A model generated the notes under the pieces. It did no database searches, had not been told where the DNA came from, and was given only the letters and a program-made list of their open reading frames with translations. DNA of 64,000 nucleotides. Source: Glutamicibacter creatinolyticus. GTDB lineage: Bacteria; Actinomycetota; Actinomycetes; Actinomycetales; Micrococcaceae. Numbering within the stretch: position 1 is the first letter of the stretch; each line of letters opens with the position of its first letter. Positions 26,677-34,742 of this stretch are shown here, piece by piece. Where the stretch lies: NCBI RefSeq assembly GCF_006094275.1, contig NZ_CP034412.1, forward strand, positions 2,480,001-2,544,000, written 5' to 3'. A program made the translations under genes and the position numbers.

Positions 26677-27627
26677 ATGACTTCACAGAAGGATTTTTCA
26701 ACGGCCTTGGCCTCAGCCGCTCGCCGCACCGCCTTGCTGGCAGGCGGCGCCCTGGCCCTGGGCACGGCGGCCATCGGTTATGGAATGTATGAAACCCAGC
26801 AGTTCCAGCTGCGCCGCGAAACCCTTCCGGTTCTGCCGGTGGGCGCCCCCGACATTCGCATCCTGCATCTGTCGGACATCCATATGGTGCCTGGCCAGCA
26901 GCTCAAGCGGCGCTGGCTGCACCAGTTGGCCGAGTTGCGCCCCGACTTCGTGATCAACACCGGCGATAACCTGTCGCACCAGAATGGCGTGCCGGCCCTG
27001 ATCGACGCGCTGGAGCCCCTGATGCAGTTCCCCGGCGCCTTCGTTCCCGGGTCCAACTGCTACTTTGCCCCGCAACTGAAAAACCCCCTGCGCTACCTCA
27101 AGCGCAGCCGCGGCGTGCCGAACAACTCCAGCCGCAACGCGCTGCCGCACGAGGAGATGCACCGGCACTTCGGCGCCGCTGGTTGGCTGAATATGGCCAA
27201 CCGCAACCAGTCGGTTCCCATGAAGGGGATCCGCATGGATCTAAGCGGTGTGGATGACGCGCACATCAACCGCGACACCTTCGCCGGGTGGCCGGCCGGC
27301 TCGGTGAACTCGGCGCGCTCCCCGCACGTGAAGATTGCATTGGCCCACGCGCCCTACCAGCGGGTGCTGGATGAGTTCACGCGCACCGGCGCCGACGTCA
27401 TCTTCGCCGGGCACACCCACGGCGGCCAGATCTGCATTCCCGGTTACGGTGCCCTGGTAACCAACTGCGATTTGCCTACCTGGCGCGCCCGGGGACTGAC
27501 CAACTGGGAGCTGAACGGACGCAGCGTCCCGCTGAATGTGTCCGCCGGTATCGGCAATTCCCGCTTCGTCCCGGTACGCATCGCCTGCCGGCCCGAAGCC
27601 GTGCTGGTGACCCTGACCTCCAAGTAG
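26677..27627 (+). CDS. Metallophosphoesterase, membrane-anchored
   Basis: Calcineurin-like phosphoesterase of 316 residues. The N-terminus has an Arg-Arg pair and a hydrophobic helix (ARRTALLAGGALALGTAAIGYG), suggesting membrane anchoring or Tat-like export. Metal motifs: DxH in LHLSDIHM, GDN in NTGDNLSH, and GHTHGGQ near the C-terminus. The third motif, usually GNH[D/E] or GSND in this actinobacterial group, reads GSNCYF here. Follows the penicillin-binding protein gene as Rv3683 follows ponA2. No nearby ribosome binding site is strong. Confidence 0.88.
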   Translation: MTSQKDFSTALASAARRTALLAGGALALGTAAIGYGMYETQQFQLRRETLPVLPVGAPDIRILHLSDIHMVPGQQLKRRWLHQLAELRPDFVINTGDNLSHQNGVPALIDALEPLMQFPGAFVPGSNCYFAPQLKNPLRYLKRSRGVPNNSSRNALPHEEMHRHFGAAGWLNMANRNQSVPMKGIRMDLSGVDDAHINRDTFAGWPAGSVNSARSPHVKIALAHAPYQRVLDEFTRTGADVIFAGHTHGGQICIPGYGALVTNCDLPTWRARGLTNWELNGRSVPLNVSAGIGNSRFVPVRIACRPEAVLVTLTSK

Positions 27628-27655
27628 GCATCGGCCCGCACCGATACTGCTAACG

Positions 27656-27690
27656 CTTCGCCTCCCGCGCCACCGGTGCGGGAGGCGAAG
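27656..27690 (+). terminator. Hairpin terminator
   Basis: CTTCGCCTCCCGC pairs perfectly with GCGGGAGGCGAAG (9-base loop), followed by TTGTTCTT. Confidence 0.75.
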
Positions 27691-27826
27691 TTGTTCTTGC
27701 CACCGCACCGCCATGATTTGGAAGTCCGCCCTTCAAGCCGGGCCGCAGGACGATTGAATATTCTCAACCACAACCGGTAGCCTGTGTGGTGGATCAAATC
27801 ACACTTCCCAGAACGAAGGTAAAACG

Positions 27827-29653
27827 GTGCCGCGGCAAAGCAAAACATCAGGCGACAGCCCGGATACTTCCCTTCGAGCCACGCTGCGGCGTCTGGCCCC
27901 CTTCGTCAAACCCATCATGCCCCGGCTTATCGCCGGGTTCTTCTGTGCCCTGGGCGCCGGCATTGTCGCCCTGGTAATCCCCCAGGTCCTGGCCTGGCTG
28001 GTCAACAACGTGCTGGGCAGCGACGCGTCCTCCTCCCAGATCTGGGTGGCGGTGGCCATTGTGGCCGGGCTGGGCTTCCTGGAGGCGTTCTTCATCTTCC
28101 TGCGCCGCCAGTTCGTTCTCACCCCGGCCGCCGGGCTGGAGAACCAGATGCGCGTGCGCTTCTACAAGCACCTGCAGCGCCTGCCGGTCGCCTTCCATGA
28201 GCGCTGGGGCTCGGGACAGCTGCTCTCGCGGTCCATGTCGGACCTGTCGCTGCTGCGCCGCTGGCTGGCGTTCGGCGCCATGATGCTGGTGGTGGAGACC
28301 GTCACCGTCATCACCGGCCTGATCCTGATGTTCACCCACTCCTGGATTCTGGGCCTGCTCTATCTGGCCGGCTCGGTGCCGATCATGATCAAGGCCTACC
28401 GCTTCCGCAACGACTACCGCGCGGCCAGCCGGCTTAGCCAGGACCAGGCCGGTGACCTGGCCACCGCCGTGGAGGAATCGGTGCACGGCATCCGGGTCAT
28501 CAAGGCCTTCGGCCGCGGACCGGACATGTACGACGGCTTCAACGAGCAGGCCAAGTCCCTGCAGGAGACCGAGATCAGCAAGGCGAATACGCTGGCCAGC
28601 TTCCTGCTGGCCGTGGTCGCCATTCCCGAAACCATTCTCGGGGTGGGCCTGATCATCGGCGTTTCCCTGGTGGCCAGCGGCAACCTCAGCGTCGGCTCGC
28701 TGGTCGCCTACTTCGCGATTGCCGCGGTCATTGCCGGGCCCGTGGAGGGCATGGGCATGCTGCTGGGCATGACCCTGAGCACCAAGACCGCACTGGACCG
28801 CCACTTCGAGGTCATGGACACCGTCAATGACCTGACTTCCCCGCAGCACCCCTCCCGCCCGGAAACGCTCAGCGGCGAGGTGGAGCTGCGCCATGTGCGC
28901 TTCACCTACCCCGGCGCCGGCGGGCAGGCCCGCCCCATCCTGGCCGGCATCGACCTGAAGATCCGGCCCGGGGAGACCATGGCACTGGTGGGGATCACCG
29001 GTTCGGGCAAGTCGACCTTGTTGAACCTGGTGCCGCGGCTGCACGACGTTGATGCCGGGCAGGTGCTGGTGCACGGCCAGGACGTGCGCGAATGGGACCT
29101 GCAACAGCTGCGCACCGAGGTCGCCGTGGCGTTCGAGGACACCACGTTGTTCTCCACCTCGGTCCGTGAAAACGTGCTGCTCGGCGCGCCGGAGGGCCTG
29201 GACGAGCGGCAGCTGGAGGCACTGCTGGCCGAGTCCCTGGAGGTGGCCCAGGCGCACTTCGCCTACGAGCTGCCCGAGGGGGTGGACACCCTGATCGGCG
29301 AGGAGGGCCTGTCCCTGTCCGGCGGCCAGCGCCAACGCCTGGCCCTGGCCCGCGCGATCGCCGCCCGGCCGCGGATCCTGGTGCTCGATGACCCGCTCTC
29401 GGCCCTGGATGTGCGCACCGAGGAGGCGGTGACCGCCAGGCTGCGCCAGGTGCTGGAGGGCACCACCACGCTGGTGGTGGCCCACCGCCCCTCCACGGTG
29501 ATGCTCGCCGACCGGGTGGCGCTGCTGCGCGATGGCCACATTGACGCCGTGGGCAGCCACACCCACCTGCTCAGCACCAATGAACACTACCGTTTCGTAA
29601 TCGCCAGCCTGGATGATGACGAGACCCTGATCAGCGCGGAGGCCGGCCAGTGA
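27827..29653 (+). CDS. ABC exporter half-transporter, non-canonical ATPase site subunit
   Basis: A 608-residue permease-ATPase fusion: six membrane helices (residues about 20-300), then an ATPase domain. Walker A is GITGSGKSTLL, signature LSGGQRQRLALARAI is canonical, but Walker B is ILVLDDPLSALD, with Asp where the catalytic Glu should be. This pattern fits the degenerate subunit of a heterodimeric exporter such as BmrCD or TM287/288. GTG start at 27827 with GAAGG upstream. Its stop overlaps the partner's GTG by 4 bases. Exported substrate unknown. Confidence 0.92.
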   Translation: MPRQSKTSGDSPDTSLRATLRRLAPFVKPIMPRLIAGFFCALGAGIVALVIPQVLAWLVNNVLGSDASSSQIWVAVAIVAGLGFLEAFFIFLRRQFVLTPAAGLENQMRVRFYKHLQRLPVAFHERWGSGQLLSRSMSDLSLLRRWLAFGAMMLVVETVTVITGLILMFTHSWILGLLYLAGSVPIMIKAYRFRNDYRAASRLSQDQAGDLATAVEESVHGIRVIKAFGRGPDMYDGFNEQAKSLQETEISKANTLASFLLAVVAIPETILGVGLIIGVSLVASGNLSVGSLVAYFAIAAVIAGPVEGMGMLLGMTLSTKTALDRHFEVMDTVNDLTSPQHPSRPETLSGEVELRHVRFTYPGAGGQARPILAGIDLKIRPGETMALVGITGSGKSTLLNLVPRLHDVDAGQVLVHGQDVREWDLQQLRTEVAVAFEDTTLFSTSVRENVLLGAPEGLDERQLEALLAESLEVAQAHFAYELPEGVDTLIGEEGLSLSGGQRQRLALARAIAARPRILVLDDPLSALDVRTEEAVTARLRQVLEGTTTLVVAHRPSTVMLADRVALLRDGHIDAVGSHTHLLSTNEHYRFVIASLDDDETLISAEAGQ

Positions 29654-31458
29654 GCATCCAGTCAGGTGTGGCGAACGAAGACGCCATCAAGCTCAGCGCC
29701 GCCGAACGCAAGGTCGTTCGCCAGCGCTCCTTCAGGCTGCTGGCCGCCCTGGCGGTCCCGCAGAAGAAGCTGTTCACCCTCACCGTGGTGCTGGTGCTGG
29801 TTTCCAATGCGGCCCGCGTGGCGCTGCCGATGATCATCGCCCTGGCGATCGACTGGACCCTGCCGCAGGTGCGCCAGGGCAACTGGTCCTCGCTGGGGGT
29901 CTCCGGCGGTGCGTACATCGTCTGTGCGCTGCTGGCCGGGTTCCTGCTGGCCTGGTACATCCGCTGCGCCGCCCGGATCTCCCAGGCGATGCTGCTGGAT
30001 CTGCGCCAGCAGGTCTTCCGCCACACCCAGCGCCTGAGCCTGGAATTCCATGAGCACTACACCTCCGGGCGCATCATCTCCCGGCAGACCTCGGACCTGG
30101 AGACGCTGCGCGAGCTGCTGGACCAGGGGGTTTCGGAACTGGCCTCCTCCTTCGTGTTCGTGGTGTTCACCCTGATTTCAATCTTCGTGCTGGACTGGCG
30201 CAGCGGCCTGGTGGTCTGCGTGGCGGCCATCCCGGTGGGGATCCTCTTCTTCTGGTACCAGCGCCGCTCCGAGGTGCTCTACCGGGAATCACGGGTCGTC
30301 TCGGCTCGGGTGATCTCCACGTTCGTGGAGACCATGACCGGCATCCGGGCGGTCAAGGCGTTCCGCCGGGAGAAGGCCAACGACCAGAACTATGCGGCCG
30401 TTGCCGCCCAGTACCGGGACAACTCGGTGCGTTCCTTCAACCTGTTCGGTGTGCTGCAGCCGGGTCTGGTGATGATCGGCAACCTGACCGTGGCCGCGCT
30501 GCTGGCCTACGGCGGGTTCCGCATCATTGACGGCTCCCTGGCGGTGGGCGTGATGGTGGCGCTGCTGCTGGCCTCCAAGCGGGTTTTCCAGCCGGTGCAG
30601 CAGATCGCCATGTTCTATTCCTCGCTGCAGTCCGCCACCGCCGCCCTGGAGAAGGTGTCCGGGCTACTGGAGGAGGAGCCCACGGTGCGTGAACCGCAGC
30701 AGCCGCGCAGCATCGAGCGGGTCAAGGGCGAGATCGGCTTCAGTGACGCGGTGTTCGGCTATGGCCAGGGCCCGGTGGTGATGGACAAGTTCGACCTGCA
30801 CATCCCGGCCGGCCAGGTCGTCGCGGTGGTGGGGCAGACCGGGGCGGGCAAGTCCACGCTGGCCAAGCTGATCGCCCGCTTCTATGACCTGCGCTCGGGC
30901 AGCCTGGAGCTGGACGGGGTGCCGATCAAGGAGCTGTCCAACAAGGAGCTGCGCCGTCACGTGGTGATGGTGACCCAGGAGGCGTTCCTGTTCTCCGGCT
31001 CGGTGGCCGAGAACATCGCGTTGGGCCGGCCCGGCGCCTCCCTGGCCGAAATCCAGGACGCGGCCCGCGCCGTGGGCGCCCACGACTTCATCCTGGGGTT
31101 GCCCGAGGGCTATGACACGGATGTGAACAAGCGCGGCGGTCGGGTGTCGGCCGGGCAGCGCCAGCTGATTTCCTTTGCCCGCGCCTTCCTGGCCGACCCG
31201 GCGGTGCTGATCCTGGATGAGGCGACCAGTTCCATGGACATCCCCTCGGAGCGGGCGGTGCAGCGGGGCCTGCAGAAGCTCTTGGGCGACCGCACCGCGT
31301 TGATCATTGCCCACCGCCTGTCCACGGTGCAGATCGCCGACCGGGTGCTGGTGGTGCACGATGGGAAGATCATCGAGGACGGTTCCCCGCAGGAACTGAT
31401 CGCCGCCAATGGACGCTTCGCCGCCCTGCATCGGGCCTGGAGGGATTCGCTGGTCTAA
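29650..31458 (+). CDS. ABC exporter half-transporter, canonical catalytic-Glu subunit
   Basis: A 602-residue partner of the preceding gene, same layout. Walker A is GQTGAGKSTL and Walker B VLILDEATSSMD has the catalytic Glu, but the signature is VSAGQRQLISF instead of LSGGQ. The two proteins therefore complement each other: one intact ATPase site (this Walker A/B with the partner's LSGGQ) and one degenerate site. Begins with GTG overlapping the previous stop as GTGA, supporting co-translation. Ends at a long terminator hairpin. Confidence 0.92.
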   Translation: MSIQSGVANEDAIKLSAAERKVVRQRSFRLLAALAVPQKKLFTLTVVLVLVSNAARVALPMIIALAIDWTLPQVRQGNWSSLGVSGGAYIVCALLAGFLLAWYIRCAARISQAMLLDLRQQVFRHTQRLSLEFHEHYTSGRIISRQTSDLETLRELLDQGVSELASSFVFVVFTLISIFVLDWRSGLVVCVAAIPVGILFFWYQRRSEVLYRESRVVSARVISTFVETMTGIRAVKAFRREKANDQNYAAVAAQYRDNSVRSFNLFGVLQPGLVMIGNLTVAALLAYGGFRIIDGSLAVGVMVALLLASKRVFQPVQQIAMFYSSLQSATAALEKVSGLLEEEPTVREPQQPRSIERVKGEIGFSDAVFGYGQGPVVMDKFDLHIPAGQVVAVVGQTGAGKSTLAKLIARFYDLRSGSLELDGVPIKELSNKELRRHVVMVTQEAFLFSGSVAENIALGRPGASLAEIQDAARAVGAHDFILGLPEGYDTDVNKRGGRVSAGQRQLISFARAFLADPAVLILDEATSSMDIPSERAVQRGLQKLLGDRTALIIAHRLSTVQIADRVLVVHDGKIIEDGSPQELIAANGRFAALHRAWRDSLV

Positions 31459-31482
31459 CCGGGCGCACGGCATCGCTGCCCA

Positions 31483-31534
31483 CGACGGCGAGGAGCCCCG
31501 AACCAGCAGGCTGGTTCGGGGCTCCTTGCCGTCG
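31483..31534. terminator. Long bidirectional hairpin terminator
   Basis: A stem of about 25 base pairs (left arm from 31483, right arm to 31534, 2-base loop tip, one mismatch) between the convergent exporter and purC genes. Confidence 0.8.
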
Positions 31535-31550
31535 TCGGTCTGCCGGGAAG

Positions 31551-32456
31551 CTAGGCGCTGAAGTCCTGCCCGGTCAGCCGCTCATAGGCCTCGATGTAGC
31601 GGGCGCGGGTCTTGGCGACAATGTCCTCGGGCAGCGCCGGGGGCTGCTGGCCGGAGGCCTTGTCCCACCCGGAGGCGTTGGAGGTCAGCCAGTCGCGCAC
31701 GAACTGCTTGTCGAAGCTGGCCTGGGACTTGCCCGGGGCGTAGTCCTTGGCGTCCCAGAAACGGGAGGAGTCCGGGGTGAGCACCTCATCGCCCAGGGTG
31801 ATCTGCCCGGTGGACGGGTCCGCGCCGAATTCGACCTTCGTGTCGGCCAGGATGATCCCGCGCTCGCGGGCAATCTTTTCGGCCTGCTCGTAGAGCGCCA
31901 CCGTCTTCTGCCGCAGCGCCTCGGCGACCTCCAGTCCGACCCGTTCCACGGTTTGTTCGAAGGAGATGTTCTCGTCGTGCTCCCCCACCTCGGCCTTCGC
32001 CGAGGGGGTGAACAGTGCCGGGCTCAGCCGGGACCCGTCGACCAGGCCCTCGGGCAGCGGCAGTTCGCATACGGTGCCCGAGGCCTTGTACTCAACCAGC
32101 CCGGAGCCGGTCAGGTAGCCGCGGGCGATGCACTCGATCGGGTACATGTCCAGCTTCTTGCACACCATCGCGCGCCCAGCCACCTGCTCGGGCACCTCGG
32201 TGGAGATCACGTGGTTGGCGAAGTCGCCCAGCTGTTCAAACCACCACAGGCTCAGCTGGGTGAGCACCTTGCCCTTGTCCGGGATTTCGGTGGAGAGCAC
32301 AAAGTCGTAGGCGCTGATCCTGTCGGAGGCGACCACCAGCACGCGGTCGGTGTCCGCGAAGGACACCCCGGCCGGGACGTAGAGGTCGCGCACCTTGCCG
32401 GAGTAGAAGTGGTCCCAGCCGGGAAGCTGCAGCACTTCGGTCTTGAATCCTGCCAT
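31551..32456 (-). CDS. purC: SAICAR synthase
   Basis: Phosphoribosylaminoimidazole-succinocarboxamide synthase, joining aspartate to CAIR in purine synthesis. At 301 residues it has the long form usual in actinobacteria. Motifs: VRDLY near the N-terminus (GKVRDLYVPAG), VASDRISAYDF, GYLTGSG, and ADTKVEFG. Ends at the hairpin shared with the exporter. It starts 2 bases after the purD stop, so the two form one operon. Confidence 0.96.
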   Translation of the reverse strand: MAGFKTEVLQLPGWDHFYSGKVRDLYVPAGVSFADTDRVLVVASDRISAYDFVLSTEIPDKGKVLTQLSLWWFEQLGDFANHVISTEVPEQVAGRAMVCKKLDMYPIECIARGYLTGSGLVEYKASGTVCELPLPEGLVDGSRLSPALFTPSAKAEVGEHDENISFEQTVERVGLEVAEALRQKTVALYEQAEKIARERGIILADTKVEFGADPSTGQITLGDEVLTPDSSRFWDAKDYAPGKSQASFDKQFVRDWLTSNASGWDKASGQQPPALPEDIVAKTRARYIEAYERLTGQDFSA

Positions 32457-32458
32457 GC

Positions 32459-33745
32459 CTACTTAGCCTCCGTGTTCACGATGATCTGTCCCCGCTCGGC
32501 CTTCAGGCCGATGTCGGTGCGGTACTGGGCGCCGGGCCAGGAGATCTTGGCGACCCCCTGGTAGGCGGCCTTCCGGGCGGCGGCCAGGTCATCGCCCAGG
32601 GCCACCACGGCCAGCACCCGGCCGCCGGCGACCACGGTGTTGCCCGCGGCATCCAGCGCGGTGCCAGCGTGCACCACGTGCACCTGCTCCACCGCGTTGG
32701 CCTCCTCCAGGCCCTGGATGACGGCACCCTTGACCGGGGTGTCCGGATAGTTCTCGGCGGCGATCACCACGTCCACGGCGGTGGCGTGGTGCCAGTGCAG
32801 CTGTTCGGCGTCATCCAGTTCGCCCTTCGCCGCGGCCAGCAGCAGTGCCCCCAGCGGGCTCTTCAGCCGGGCCAGCACGGCCTGGGTCTCCGGGTCGCCG
32901 AAGCGGGCGTTGAACTCAATGACCCGCATGCCGCGGCTGGTCAGGGCCAGGCCGCAGTACAGCACGCCGGTGAAGGGGGTGCCGCGGCGTTCCATTTCGC
33001 GCAGGGTCGGGTAGGCGACGCGCTGCATGACTTCCTCGGTAAATCCCTCCGGCAGCCACGGCAACGGCGAATAGGCGCCCATGCCCCCGGTGTTCGGGCC
33101 CTGGTCTCCGTCGAAGATGCGCTTGAAGTCCTGGGCCGGCGAGAGCGGCACCGCATGCTTGCCGTCGCAAATCACGAACAGGGAAACTTCCGGGCCGTCC
33201 AGGAACTCCTCGATGACCACGCTGCCGCCGGCGGCGAAGCAGGCCTCGGCGTGGGCCAGGGCCTCTTCGCGGTCGGAGGTGACCACCACGCCCTTGCCGG
33301 CGGCCAGGCCGTCGTCCTTGACCACGTGCGGGGCGCCGAACGCGTCCAGGGCGGCTTCCGCCTCCTGCCGGTTGGTGGCCACCCGCGCCATCGCGGTGGG
33401 CACCTCGGCCTCGGCCATCACGTCCTTGGCGAAGGCCTTGGAGGCCTCCAGCTGGGCGGCGGCCCGGCTGGGGCCAAAGACCGGGATCCCGGCCTCGGTG
33501 AGCACATCGGCCACCCCTGCGGCCAGTGGGGCCTCTGGACCGATCACCACCAGGTCGCTGACCAGTTCCCGGGCCAGGGCCAGGACCGCTTCCGGGTCCT
33601 GGGCGTCGATGGCGTGCACCGGCACCTCACCGGCAATGCCGGCGTTGCCGGGGGCGCAATGCACCTGTTCAACGTAGGGGTCTTCGTTCAGTGCACGGAC
33701 AATTGCATGTTCACGGCCGCCGGGGCCAATAACCAGTACCTTCAC
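32459..33745 (-). CDS. purD: Phosphoribosylamine-glycine ligase (GAR synthetase)
   Basis: ATP-grasp ligase making GAR, the second step of purine synthesis; 428 residues. The N-terminus reads VKVLVIGPGGREHAI, the ATP-grasp core includes KDDGLAAGKGVVV, and the catalytic region has EFNARFGDPETQ. GTG at 33745 is chosen because the family begins with this nucleotide-binding strand; the open frame upstream to 33772 adds nine unsupported residues. Confidence 0.96.
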   Translation of the reverse strand: MKVLVIGPGGREHAIVRALNEDPYVEQVHCAPGNAGIAGEVPVHAIDAQDPEAVLALARELVSDLVVIGPEAPLAAGVADVLTEAGIPVFGPSRAAAQLEASKAFAKDVMAEAEVPTAMARVATNRQEAEAALDAFGAPHVVKDDGLAAGKGVVVTSDREEALAHAEACFAAGGSVVIEEFLDGPEVSLFVICDGKHAVPLSPAQDFKRIFDGDQGPNTGGMGAYSPLPWLPEGFTEEVMQRVAYPTLREMERRGTPFTGVLYCGLALTSRGMRVIEFNARFGDPETQAVLARLKSPLGALLLAAAKGELDDAEQLHWHHATAVDVVIAAENYPDTPVKGAVIQGLEEANAVEQVHVVHAGTALDAAGNTVVAGGRVLAVVALGDDLAAARKAAYQGVAKISWPGAQYRTDIGLKAERGQIIVNTEAK

Positions 33746-33887
33746 AGGCCTAGAGTTTACCGGACGGGGCACCGCCGCCGGGGGTGTGTGACCCGCTGAT
33801 GAAACCGGCCGATCGCGGCGCTAGACTTGGCTCTGCGCGGCGGGCGGCGGCCCGCGGCGCGGTGGAGGGCACGGCGAAAGGCGGCAG

Positions 33888-34286
33888 ATGGCCATCAAGC
33901 GCAGAATCGATCCGGTCAACGGCAGGCAGGCGCTGAACCAGTGGGTGGCGGCCCAACCGGATGCGACGGATGCCGCCCAGCAGCCCCCGCTGCCCCGCCC
34001 GGTCCGGGCAATGGCGGTGCGCTTTGCGCTGGAGGAACTGGCCAGCCGGGCGGAGGGGAACTCGGTGGAGGTGCGGGTTCCACCCTTTGGTGTGACCCAA
34101 TGCATCCCCGGCCCCCGACACACCCGCGGCACTCCCCCGAATGTGGTGCAAATGGACGCCGAGGCGTTCTTATCCCTAGTCACGGGGCGGCTTTCCTGGC
34201 AGCAGGCGGTGGCCGACGCCCGGGTGGAGGCTTCCGGGCTGCGCGCGGACCTGTCTGCGCATCTACCGCTCTTTGAGTACGCTTAA
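33888..34286 (+). CDS. Sterol carrier (SCP)-like family protein
   Basis: A 132-residue protein matching a small actinobacterial group annotated as sterol carrier family. The start MAIKRRIDP is followed by PRPVRAMAVRFALEELA, then the conserved SVEVRVPPFGVTQCIPGPRHTRGTPPN and a C-terminal AWxA-like DARVEASG. It is commonly near purine genes. Its ligand is not established; the SCP link may be structural only. TAGACT at about 33824 could be its -10. GGCGGC precedes the ATG. Confidence 0.75.
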   Translation: MAIKRRIDPVNGRQALNQWVAAQPDATDAAQQPPLPRPVRAMAVRFALEELASRAEGNSVEVRVPPFGVTQCIPGPRHTRGTPPNVVQMDAEAFLSLVTGRLSWQQAVADARVEASGLRADLSAHLPLFEYA

Positions 34287-34290
34287 GGGC

Positions 34291-34644
34291 ATGGAGCAAA
34301 ACCCCTCTCGTCCCCACGGCTCGGCGCAGCGCCCGGGGAAGTCCTTTGAAGTCGAAGTGAAGTCCTCCCCCAAGTTGTGGCCGATCCTCGCCACCGGCGG
34401 AGTCGCCGGCGCCCTGGCCGGCACCATCATCGCCCTGCTGGGAGATCCCTCCCCGAACTACACCGTGGCCGCCACCGTCGGTTTCTTCGCCGCCTTCTGT
34501 GCCGCCATCGGCCTGGCCGTGGCCGCCGTTGTCTACCTGGTGCTGGACCGGGTCAGCGCCCGCCATACGGTCCGCCGCCTGGCCGTGCCGGTGCAGCAGG
34601 ACGAACCGTCCCACACCGAGACCCCACACCGCGAACACCCCTAG
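34291..34644 (+). CDS. Small membrane protein, unknown function
   Basis: A 117-residue protein with two predicted membrane helices (ILATGGVAGALAGTIIALLG and VGFFAAFCAAIGLAVAAVVYLVL), a basic proline-rich N-terminus and a polar C-terminal tail. It resembles small membrane proteins often found before purF in Micrococcales. Start: ATG 34291, which lies 4 bases after the previous stop. The open frame begins at a TTG at 34273, which overlaps the previous gene. No function recognised. Confidence 0.7.
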   Translation: MEQNPSRPHGSAQRPGKSFEVEVKSSPKLWPILATGGVAGALAGTIIALLGDPSPNYTVAATVGFFAAFCAAIGLAVAAVVYLVLDRVSARHTVRRLAVPVQQDEPSHTETPHREHP

Positions 34645-34654
34645 AACACCGGGC

Positions 34655-34680
34655 AGATCCGGTGAACTGCGTAGATCCGG
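34655..34680. repeat. Direct repeat upstream of purF
   Basis: AGATCCGG occurs twice, 18 bases apart centre to centre, within the 98-base gap before purF. It could be a regulator half-site pair. This is suggestive only. Confidence 0.3.
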
Positions 34681-34742
34681 GCAGCCTGTAACGAACCACA
34701 CTTTTGGCCGACCCCGGCCCGGATACATGAGAGAATACTGAC

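Noticed and set aside
27848-29587. A 579-codon open frame opposite the ABC exporter.
   Set aside because: Antisense to a well-supported transporter gene, with repetitive His/Gly/Gln-rich composition typical of a shadow frame.
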